11,268 nucleotides of DNA from an uncultured Comamonadaceae bacterium (GTDB lineage Bacteria; Pseudomonadota; Gammaproteobacteria; Burkholderiales; Burkholderiaceae): the NCBI GenBank assembly GCA_946482595.1, contig CAMLSD010000129.1, positions 1 to 11,268 on the forward strand. The letters are read 5' to 3'. Under the pieces are notes generated by a model. The model saw only the letters and a list, made by a program, of their open reading frames with translations. It was not told the DNA's origin and made no database searches. Each line of letters opens with the position of its first letter. The stretch's first letter is position 1. This document shows positions 5,376-11,268 of this stretch, one piece after another. The translations under genes and the position numbers were made by a program.

Positions 5376-6311
5376 ATGGGTCTGTCCTCATTTCTGAAGC
5401 GGTTCAAGCAAGCCCCGGGCGCATCCGGTGCCACGGCGAATGCCGACGAGTCCGTCGAGCAGGCGCGTGCACGGGCCCGGCATCGGTTGATCGGCGCCGT
5501 GGTGCTTGTGGGCATCGGGGTCATCGGTTTCCCGCTGCTGTTTGAGACCCAGCCACGCCCCATTCCTGTCGATCTGCCGATCGAGATTCCTCGACGTGAC
5601 GGCGCGGCACCCCTGCCGATGCCGCCCCGCCCGGTGACTCAGGCGCCTGCGCCTGCCGCAGCCGACGGCGATGCGCCAGCGGTGGCCGAACGCCCTGCAG
5701 CGCAGCCTGCTCCCGCGGCCGGTGGTGCGAGCGCCGGTGGCAGTGCCGCAGGGGCGGCGACTGCCACGCCCGCTCCCCCTGCGACCCCCCGCACCGTCAC
5801 CGAGACACCGCCAACCCCGGCGACTCAGCCCGACGAACCCGCCCGTCCCGCCACGGTTGCCCGCCCGGCCACCCCCCCGGAACCAGCTCGACCTGCCGAA
5901 CCCGCGCGTGCGACCGAGCCTTCCCGGCCTGCCGCCGCAACGGCCGCGACAACGCCCGCTGCACCAGCCGCCGCACCGTCCCCAGCCGCCGCCGAGGCCG
6001 CCCGCGCCCGTGCGCTGCTTGAAGGCCGGCCCGCCGCGGTGGCCTCGTCTGCCAGCGCGGCCACGGCCGATGCCGCTGCGGGCAAGCGGTTTGTCGTCCA
6101 GGCCGGGGCCTATCTTGACCCGGCGGATGCCAGCGCTGCCCGCCAGAAGGTCGAGAAGCTCGGCTTGAAGACCTACACCCAGGTGGTCGATTCGGCCACG
6201 GGCAAACGCATCCGTGTGAGAGTGGGGCCGTTCGCCTCGCGCGAGGAGGCCGACCGGGCCGCGGCCCGACTCAAGGCGACCGGCCTGCCGATCGCCGTGC
6301 TGGTGTTGTGA
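5376..6311 (+). CDS. dedD: DedD-like SPOR-domain protein
   Basis: Predicted 311-residue inner-membrane protein anchored by one N-terminal helix with its bulk in the periplasm, binding denuded peptidoglycan at the division site. Layout: short basic cytoplasmic part (1-36), one transmembrane helix (RLIGAVVLVGIGVIGFPLL, 37-55), a roughly 170-residue linker made almost only of Pro, Ala, Thr, Arg and Glu (58-225), and a C-terminal SPOR domain (about 237-311) starting KRFVVQAGAYLD and including RIRVRVGPFASREEADRA. The ATG before GLSSFLKRF gives a typical N-terminus, although the frame stays open for 308 codons upstream through folC. It sits between folC and cvpA exactly as E. coli dedD does, which supports the name; the linker is unrelated in sequence. 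No clear ribosome site. Its stop codon directly abuts the cvpA start. Confidence 0.92.
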   Translation: MGLSSFLKRFKQAPGASGATANADESVEQARARARHRLIGAVVLVGIGVIGFPLLFETQPRPIPVDLPIEIPRRDGAAPLPMPPRPVTQAPAPAAADGDAPAVAERPAAQPAPAAGGASAGGSAAGAATATPAPPATPRTVTETPPTPATQPDEPARPATVARPATPPEPARPAEPARATEPSRPAAATAATTPAAPAAAPSPAAAEAARARALLEGRPAAVASSASAATADAAAGKRFVVQAGAYLDPADASAARQKVEKLGLKTYTQVVDSATGKRIRVRVGPFASREEADRAAARLKATGLPIAVLVL

Positions 6312-6818
6312 ATGGATGCCGGCCTGACCCTCGGCTGGGTGGACATCGCCCTGCTGGCCGTGCTGCTGCTCTCGGTGGTGCTGGGCATCGTGCGGGGGTT
6401 CGTGTTCGAGTTGCTGGCCATCGCGGGCTGGGTGGTGGCCTTTTTCGTGGCGCAGTGGGCGGCGCCGCAGTGGTCCGGTCACCTGCCGGTGGGCGAACCG
6501 GGTTCCACCGTCAACCACCTGAGTGCGTTTGCGCTGCTGTTCGTGGCGGCGCTGTTCATCTGGAGCCTGCTGGCCTGGCTGGTCAAGCGCCTGATCCGTG
6601 CGTCGGCACTCAGTGCCGTCGATCGGGTGCTGGGAGCGGCTTTCGGGATGGTGCGCGGCGTGCTCATCGCGCTGGTGGCGGCCGTGCTGGTGCTATGGAC
6701 CCCCATGGCACGCAGCGAGGCCTGGCAGCGCTCGCATGGTGCGGCGGTGCTGCAATCGATGATCCTGGGCCTCAAGCCGCTGATGCCCACCGAGCTGGCA
6801 CAACGCCTGCCCGGCTGA
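6312..6818 (+). CDS. cvpA: CvpA family inner-membrane protein
   Basis: Predicted 168-residue inner-membrane protein of the CvpA family, named for colicin V production in E. coli; its molecular role is still unclear, with links to envelope integrity. Four hydrophobic segments are seen near residues 9-27, 31-50, 70-92 and 110-130. The conserved family patterns are present: VDIALLAVLLLSVVLGIVRGFVFELLAIAGW contains the G..RGF..E core (25-33), and SAVDRVLGAAFGMVRGVL (101-118) the DR.LG..FG..RG motif. A polar loop separates the two pairs and the tail is short. The ATG follows the dedD-like stop codon with no gap and no Shine-Dalgarno, so translation is probably coupled to it. It lies 28 bp before purF, the same neighbour as in E. 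coli, where it is co-transcribed with purF. Confidence 0.95.
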   Translation: MDAGLTLGWVDIALLAVLLLSVVLGIVRGFVFELLAIAGWVVAFFVAQWAAPQWSGHLPVGEPGSTVNHLSAFALLFVAALFIWSLLAWLVKRLIRASALSAVDRVLGAAFGMVRGVLIALVAAVLVLWTPMARSEAWQRSHGAAVLQSMILGLKPLMPTELAQRLPG

Positions 6819-6834
6819 AGACGGCAATTTCGTT

Positions 6835-6840
6835 GGAAGG
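6835..6840 (+). promoter_or_regulatory. Ribosome binding site of purF
   Basis: GGAAGG, a good Shine-Dalgarno match, six bases before the purF ATG in the short AT-richer gap after cvpA. It fixes the start and hence the catalytic Cys at residue 2. No PurR-type operator palindrome is seen in this gap. Confidence 0.7.
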
Positions 6841-6846
6841 TTAAAC

Positions 6847-8364
6847 ATGTGTGGCATTGTGGGCGTCATCTCGAAGTCGCCGGTCAACCAGCTGATCTAT
6901 GACGCGCTGCTGCTGCTGCAGCATCGTGGCCAGGATGCCGCAGGCATCGTGACCGCACTGGGCACCAAGGTGTTCATGCACAAGGCGCGCGGCATGGTGC
7001 GTGACGTCTTCCGCACGCGCAACATGCGGGCCCTGCCGGGCACCGTCGGCCTCGGGCAGGTGCGCTATCCCACGGCGGGCAATGCCTACAACGAAGAAGA
7101 GGCCCAGCCGTTCTACGTCAACGCGCCGTTCGGACTGGTGCTGGTGCACAACGGCAACCTGACGAATGCCCATGCACTGAAGAGCGAACTGTTCGAGATC
7201 GACCGCCGGCACATCAACACCGAGAGCGATTCCGAAGTCCTGCTCAACGTGCTCGCGCATGAACTCGAGCTGGCCGCCCGCGACCTGCCGCTGTCGCCCG
7301 ACGAGGTCTTCAAGGCCGTGCGCGCGGTGCACAAGCGCATCAAGGGCTCGTATGCCGTCGTGTGCCTGATCGCCGGGTACGGGCTGCTGGCTTTCCGTGA
7401 CCCCTATGGCATCCGTCCCCTGTGCTACGGTGAATCAACGACGCCCGACGGCCCGGAGGTCGTGGTGGCCAGCGAGTCGGTGGCACTCGAAGGCACGGGA
7501 CACCGGTTCGTGCGCGACGTGGCGCCGGGCGAGGCCATCTTCGTCGACCTCGACGGGCGCGTGCACGCTCAGCAATGCGCCGAGTCGCCGTCGCTGAACC
7601 CCTGCGTGTTCGAGTTCGTCTATCTGGCCCGTCCGGACTCCGTCATCGACGGCGTGTCGGTCTACCAGGCGCGTCTGAACATGGGCGAGACCCTGGCGCA
7701 GCGACTGATCTCGACGATGCCGCCCAGCGAGATCGACGTGGTGATCCCGATCCCCGAGTCCAGCCGGCCCTCGGCCATGCAGCTGGCGCAGAAGATCGGC
7801 AAGCCCTACCGCGAGGGTTTCGTGAAGAACCGCTATGTGGGCCGGACCTTCATCATGCCGGGCCAGGGCGTGCGCAAGAAGTCGGTGCGCCAGAAGCTCA
7901 ACGCCATTGCCCAGGAGTTCAAGGGGCGCAACGTGCTGCTGGTCGACGACTCGATCGTGCGCGGCACCACCTCCAAGGAAATCGTGCAGATGGCCCGTGA
8001 AGCCGGCGCCCGCAAGGTCTACATGGCCTCGGCCGCACCGCCGGTGCGCTTCCCCAATGTGTACGGCATCGACATGCCGACCAAGGAAGAGCTGATCGCC
8101 CACGACCGCAGCATGGAAGAGATCCGCCAGTTCATCGGCGCCGATGCGCTGATCTACCAGGACGTGGCGGCCATGAAAAAGGCGGTGGGCTCGCTCAACC
8201 CGCAGCTCGACGGCTTCGAGGCCTCGTGCTTTGACGGCACCTACATCACCGGCGACGTCAGCGCCGACGACTTTGCCGCCATCAAGAACCAGCGGGCCAC
8301 CCAGGGCGACGAGGAAGACGCACAGCGCAGCCGCCTGGCCCTGCAAAGCGCCGGTGAGCACTGA
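6847..8364 (+). CDS. purF: Amidophosphoribosyltransferase
   Basis: Cytoplasmic enzyme of 505 residues catalysing the first committed step of purine synthesis: PRPP plus glutamine gives phosphoribosylamine and glutamate. The N-terminus MCGIVGVIS places the glutaminase nucleophile as C2 with no propeptide, so it belongs to the E. coli type without the iron-sulfur cluster of the Bacillus type. Glutaminase motifs follow: GQVRYPTAGN, and VLVHNGNLTN. The phosphoribosyltransferase half has the PRPP-binding loop NVLLVDDSIVRGTTS (362-376) and upstream the flexible-loop region KNRYVGRTFI. Length equals the E. coli enzyme. The start is set by the C2 requirement and GGAAGG six bases before. In the folC-dedD-cvpA-purF cluster, with metZ 18 bp downstream. 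All key residues are present. Confidence 0.98.
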   Translation: MCGIVGVISKSPVNQLIYDALLLLQHRGQDAAGIVTALGTKVFMHKARGMVRDVFRTRNMRALPGTVGLGQVRYPTAGNAYNEEEAQPFYVNAPFGLVLVHNGNLTNAHALKSELFEIDRRHINTESDSEVLLNVLAHELELAARDLPLSPDEVFKAVRAVHKRIKGSYAVVCLIAGYGLLAFRDPYGIRPLCYGESTTPDGPEVVVASESVALEGTGHRFVRDVAPGEAIFVDLDGRVHAQQCAESPSLNPCVFEFVYLARPDSVIDGVSVYQARLNMGETLAQRLISTMPPSEIDVVIPIPESSRPSAMQLAQKIGKPYREGFVKNRYVGRTFIMPGQGVRKKSVRQKLNAIAQEFKGRNVLLVDDSIVRGTTSKEIVQMAREAGARKVYMASAAPPVRFPNVYGIDMPTKEELIAHDRSMEEIRQFIGADALIYQDVAAMKKAVGSLNPQLDGFEASCFDGTYITGDVSADDFAAIKNQRATQGDEEDAQRSRLALQSAGEH

Positions 8365-8382
8365 AAGGCAGGGGCCACCGCC

Positions 8383-9639
8383 ATGACCGACAAGAAGATC
8401 CCACGAGTCGACCTGCCCGAAGGGGTGCACCTCGATACGCTCGCCGTGCGCGAGGGCCTGCCCCCGTCGCCATGGGGCGAGAACTCCGAGGCGCTCTACC
8501 TCACCAGCAGTTTCGTGCACCCCGACGCGGCCACGGCCGCAGCGCGGTTTGCCAACGAGGAAGAGGCCTTCGTCTACTCCCGTTTCGGCAACCCCACCGT
8601 CATGATGATGGAGCGCAGGCTCGCAGCCATGGAAGGCGCCGAGGCCTGTGTGGCCACCTCCAGCGGCATGAGCGCGATCATGCTGCTCATTATGGGGCTG
8701 CTGAAGGCCGGAGACCATGTAGTGTGTTCGCGCAGCGTCTTCGGCTCGACCATCAAGCTGATCGGCGGCGAGCTCTCCCGCTTCGGCATCGAGTCCACCT
8801 TCGTGTCGCAGACCGACCTCGACGAATGGAAGGCTGCGGTGCGCCCGACGACCCGGCTGCTGTTTGCCGAAACGCCGACCAATCCACTGACCGAAACCTG
8901 TGACGTGCGCGCGCTGGCCGACATCGCCCATGCCGCGGGGGCGTGGCTGGCCGTCGACAACTGCTTCTGCTCGCCGGCACTGCAGCAGCCGATCCGCCTG
9001 GGTGCCGACTTCGTCATCCATTCGGGCACCAAGTACCTGGACGGGCAGGGCCGCGTGATTGCCGGCGCGGTCTGCGGGCCGGCGCAACTCGTCAACGACA
9101 AGCTCGTGTCCTTCCTGCGCAGTGCGGGCATGAGCCTGTCGCCGTTCAACGCCTGGGTGGTGCTCAAGGGCCTGGAAACGCTGTCGATCCGGATGCAGGC
9201 GCAGAGCGCCCGCGCGCTTGAGATGGCGCAGTGGCTCGAAGCCCATCCGCAGGTCGAGCGTGTGTACTACCCCGGGCTGAAGTCCCACCCACAGCATGAG
9301 CTGGCGATGCGCCAGCAAGGCGGCAGCGGCGGGGCCGTGGTGTCCTTCATCGTGAAGAGTCCGACGCAAGGTGCTGCCGCCGCCGCGCGCGCAGCGGCCT
9401 TTCACGTGATCGACAACACGCGCATCTGCTCGATCACGGCCAACCTGGGCGACACCAAGACCACGATCACGCACCCGGCCAGCACTTCCCATGGCCGGCT
9501 CACCGAGGATCAGCGCCTGGCCGCCGGCATCACGCAGGGCATGATCCGCCTGGCCGTGGGGCTGGATGACGTGCGTGACCTGCAGGCCGACCTGGCGCGC
9601 GGCCTCGACAGCCTACCTTCCGATACCGCAGCAGCATGA
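8383..9639 (+). CDS. metZ: O-succinylhomoserine sulfhydrylase (PLP-dependent)
   Basis: Cytoplasmic PLP enzyme of the Cys/Met metabolism family, 418 residues, predicted to make homocysteine directly from O-succinylhomoserine and sulfide, the direct sulfhydrylation route to methionine. Visible family features: YSRFGNPT (65-72), the phosphate-binding ATSSGMSA (91-98), AETPTNPLT (162-170), VDNCF (191-195) with the PLP ring Asp, and [12 protein letters not shown] (213-224) with the PLP lysine K217. The C-terminus has the usual [16 protein letters not shown] substrate region. The [12 protein letters not shown] form and the position behind purF match proteobacterial MetZ, though MetY/MetB-like activities cannot be ruled out by eye. 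It starts 18 bp after purF, with an AAGGCAGGGG stretch as weak ribosome site, and its stop overlaps the gltX start by four bases. Confidence 0.93.
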   Translation: MTDKKIPRVDLPEGVHLDTLAVREGLPPSPWGENSEALYLTSSFVHPDAATAAARFANEEEAFVYSRFGNPTVMMMERRLAAMEGAEACVATSSGMSAIMLLIMGLLKAGDHVVCSRSVFGSTIKLIGGELSRFGIESTFVSQTDLDEWKAAVRPTTRLLFAETPTNPLTETCDVRALADIAHAAGAWLAVDNCFCSPALQQPIRLGADFVIHSGTKYLDGQGRVIAGAVCGPAQLVNDKLVSFLRSAGMSLSPFNAWVVLKGLETLSIRMQAQSARALEMAQWLEAHPQVERVYYPGLKSHPQHELAMRQQGGSGGAVVSFIVKSPTQGAAAAARAAAFHVIDNTRICSITANLGDTKTTITHPASTSHGRLTEDQRLAAGITQGMIRLAVGLDDVRDLQADLARGLDSLPSDTAAA

Positions 9640-11024
9640 CCCAAGTCCGCACCCGATTCGCGCCGTCTCCGACCGGCTTCATTCACCTTGGCAACATCCG
9701 TTCGGCGCTGTATCCCTGGGCGTTTGCGCGTGCGAACCAGGGCGTGTTCATCCTGCGCATCGAGGACACCGACCTCGAGCGCTCCTCCCAGGAGGCGGTG
9801 GACGTCATCCTCGAGGGCATGCAATGGCTCGGCCTGGACCACGATGAAGGCCCGTTCTATCAGATGCAGCGCATGGACCGCTACAAGGCCGTGCTCGCAC
9901 AGATGCTCGACCAGGGGCTGGCCTACCGGTGCTACACCTCGCAGGCCGAGCTGGATGCCCTGCGTGAACGCCAGATGGCGGCAAAGCAGAAGCCACGTTA
10001 CGACGGCACCTGGCGCCCCGAGCCTGGCAAGACGCTGCCACCGGTACCCGAGGGGGTGCAGCCGGTCATCCGCTTTCGCAACCCGGTGGGTGGTGTGGTG
10101 GCCTGGGACGACAAGGTCAAGGGGCGCATCGAGATCAGCAACGACGAGCTGGACGACCTCGTGATCGCGCGCCCGGATGGCACGCCCACCTACAACTTCT
10201 GCGTGGTGGTCGACGACATCGACATGGCCATCACCCATGTGATCCGGGGCGACGACCACGTCAACAATACGCCGCGCCAGATCAACATCTTCCGGGCGCT
10301 CGGCAAGGAGCCCCCGGTGTACGCCCACCTGCCCACGGTCCTGAACGAGCAGGGCGAGAAGATGAGCAAGCGCAATGGCGCCAAGCCGGTGACGCAGTAC
10401 CGCGACGAGGGCTACCTGGCCGACGGGGTGGTGAACTACCTCGCACGTCTTGGCTGGAGCCATGGCGACGACGAGATCTTCTCGCGCGAGCAATTCGTGC
10501 AGTGGTTCAACCTGGACCACCTGGGCAAGAGCGCCAGCCAGTTCGACGAGGCCAAGCTGCGCTGGGTGAACGCGCAGCACCTCAAGGCCATGGACGATCG
10601 TGCGCTGGCTTCATTGGTGGCGGTGCAGATGCAGCGCCACGACATGGTGCCGCCGCCGGACGATCTGCTGGCGCGCATGTGTGGCCTGTTCAAGGACCGG
10701 TGCGCCACCACGGTGGAGCTGGCCCAGTGGCTGCGCATGTACGCCGGGCCGGTGCAGCCGTCCGCCGAAGACGCAGCGTTGCTGACCGACGGCGTGCGTG
10801 CCGCCGTCCACGCTCTGGCCGCGCGCCTGGAAAGCGTGGACTGGGCCCGGGCTGCGATTCAGCAGGCCATCAAGGACACCATCGCCGAACACGGCCTGAA
10901 GATGCCGCAACTGGCGATTCCCGTGCGCGTGCTCGTGTGCGGGCGCGCCCAGACGCCGTCGATCGATGCGGTGCTGGAGCTGTTCGACAAAAAAATTGTC
11001 ATCGACCGCTTGCGCGCCTTTTGA
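9636..11024 (+). CDS. gltX: Glutamyl-tRNA synthetase
   Basis: Class I aminoacyl-tRNA synthetase of 462 residues that attaches glutamate to tRNA-Glu with ATP. The HIGH-type signature reads [18 protein letters not shown] (8-25, with HLGN at 17-20) and the second signature is EKMSKRNGA (241-249). [10 protein letters not shown] (41-50), the tRNA acceptor-binding insertion around YDGTWRP (122-128) and [11 protein letters not shown] (205-215) are also family-typical; the C-terminal anticodon-binding helical domain is complete. The zinc site of E. coli GluRS is gone: the CYC and C-x-H ligand positions read C99-Y-T and T-W-R. The start ATG overlaps the metZ stop in ATGA, implying translational coupling and little need for a Shine-Dalgarno. 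Downstream are tRNA-Ala and its cognate tRNA-Glu. Single HLGN-type sequence points to the discriminating enzyme, but this is inference. Confidence 0.97.
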   Translation: MTQVRTRFAPSPTGFIHLGNIRSALYPWAFARANQGVFILRIEDTDLERSSQEAVDVILEGMQWLGLDHDEGPFYQMQRMDRYKAVLAQMLDQGLAYRCYTSQAELDALRERQMAAKQKPRYDGTWRPEPGKTLPPVPEGVQPVIRFRNPVGGVVAWDDKVKGRIEISNDELDDLVIARPDGTPTYNFCVVVDDIDMAITHVIRGDDHVNNTPRQINIFRALGKEPPVYAHLPTVLNEQGEKMSKRNGAKPVTQYRDEGYLADGVVNYLARLGWSHGDDEIFSREQFVQWFNLDHLGKSASQFDEAKLRWVNAQHLKAMDDRALASLVAVQMQRHDMVPPPDDLLARMCGLFKDRCATTVELAQWLRMYAGPVQPSAEDAALLTDGVRAAVHALAARLESVDWARAAIQQAIKDTIAEHGLKMPQLAIPVRVLVCGRAQTPSIDAVLELFDKKIVIDRLRAF

Positions 11025-11039
11025 AAGGCGGTATATACT
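11010..11039 (+). promoter_or_regulatory. Predicted promoter of the tRNA-Ala/tRNA-Glu unit
   Basis: TATACT (11034-11039, five of six -10 matches) follows TTGCGC (11010-11015) at 18 bases. The -35 lies within the last gltX codons and the -10 just past its stop. A C/G-containing CTCGTTCTCGC stretch follows, as in many stable-RNA discriminators. Expected start is near 11046, leaving a leader of roughly 55 bases before the tRNA. Confidence 0.55.
11015..11030. other. Perfect dyad CGCCTTT-TG-AAAGGCG at the gltX stop
   Basis: Seven-base arms around the gltX TGA (11022-11024). In RNA it would fold as CGCCTT/AAGGCG with a four-base loop, but no T-run follows, so it is not a standard intrinsic terminator. 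It also occupies the -35/-10 spacer of the predicted tRNA promoter. Confidence 0.4.
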
Positions 11040-11100
11040 CTCGTTCTCGCTTGAACAGCGCGGTACCTGAAGTCAACAAGCAGTATCAGTTGGCAAAAAC

Positions 11101-11176
<76 letters not shown>

Positions 11177-11207
11177 TCAAAGGCACAACGTCGCATCAGT
11201 CCAACAG

Positions 11208-11268
11208 GTCCCCATCGTCTAGAGGCCTAGGACATCACCCTTTCACGGTGAGTACCGGGGTTCGAATC
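11208..11268 (+). tRNA. tRNA-Glu (anticodon TTC), cut by the window end
   Basis: The 5' 61 bases of a tRNA starting GTCCCCATCGTCTAGAGG. The anticodon arm TCACC-CTTTCAC-GGTGA gives TTC, glutamate. The T-arm GGGG-TTCGAATC begins but the 3' acceptor strand lies outside. It follows tRNA-Ala by 31 bases without a terminator, so the two are probably one transcript. Confidence 0.95.

Noticed and set aside
5388..6518. 376-codon minus-strand frame over the SPOR and cvpA genes
   Set aside because: Gly/Arg low-complexity shadow of the Pro/Ala linker.
7435..9492. 685-codon open frame on the minus strand across purF and metZ
   Set aside because: It runs antisense to two clear enzymes, its composition (Gly/Arg/His/Val-rich) has no recognisable domain, and long antisense frames are expected in GC-rich codon-biased genes.
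9510..10580. 356-codon minus-strand frame over gltX
   Set aside because: Antisense to an intact synthetase; no family features.
10986..11000. A7 run near the end of gltX as a frameshift or slippage site
   Set aside because: The frame stays open through it (D-K-K-I-V) and ends at the family-typical length; nothing suggests a second product.

Overview
The window is a visibly GC-rich stretch with G/C-ending codons. It looks like the chromosome of a beta-proteobacterium of the order Burkholderiales, probably near the Comamonadaceae. That placement rests on three things: how the protein sequences read (GltX with HLGN in place of the usual HIGH, a MetZ-type sulfhydrylase behind purF), the folC-dedD-cvpA-purF gene order, and the dispersed-type GC-rich intergenic repeat at the left edge. 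No database search was possible, so the taxon is an inference.

Left part (1-3486), all genes on the minus strand. Two near-identical 81-bp units abut the 3' end of a TRIC/UPF0126-type membrane protein gene (180-833). Upstream of it come a TesB-like double-hotdog acyl-CoA thioesterase (914-1732), a YdgJ/IolW-like Gfo/Idh/MocA oxidoreductase (1804-2874) and a carboxymuconolactone-decarboxylase-family protein (2902-3486). The last two are 27 bp apart and probably form an operon. A divergent HxlR-type regulator (3604-3945) faces them. The 117-bp gap holds two copies of a 17-bp dyad, GCTAC-N7-GTAGC, which I read as the regulator's operators. This is the least conventional part of the window: a small regulated oxidoreductase module with unknown substrate.

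Right part (4010-11024), all genes on the plus strand and tightly packed: folC, a dedD-like SPOR protein, cvpA, purF, metZ, gltX. The gaps are 52, 0, 28, 18 and -4 bp. folC-dedD-cvpA-purF is the classical proteobacterial cluster; metZ and gltX extend it. The run joins folate polyglutamylation, cell-division peptidoglycan binding, purine synthesis, methionine synthesis and glutamyl-tRNA charging. Several steps make or consume glutamate or glutamine. An AT-rich codon island at the end of folC, with a 6-bp-arm dyad and an extended -10 box, may be an internal promoter for the downstream genes.

Right edge (11010-11268): a tRNA promoter starting inside the end of gltX, then tRNA-Ala(GGC) and a tRNA-Glu(TTC) cut off by the window end. 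The synthetase gene is thus followed by its cognate tRNA. Most of the window is ordinary core metabolism. The best candidates for something new are the HxlR twin-operator module, the branched fold predicted for the 81-bp repeat, and the regulatory island inside folC. No gene-free stretch exceeds 300 bases.
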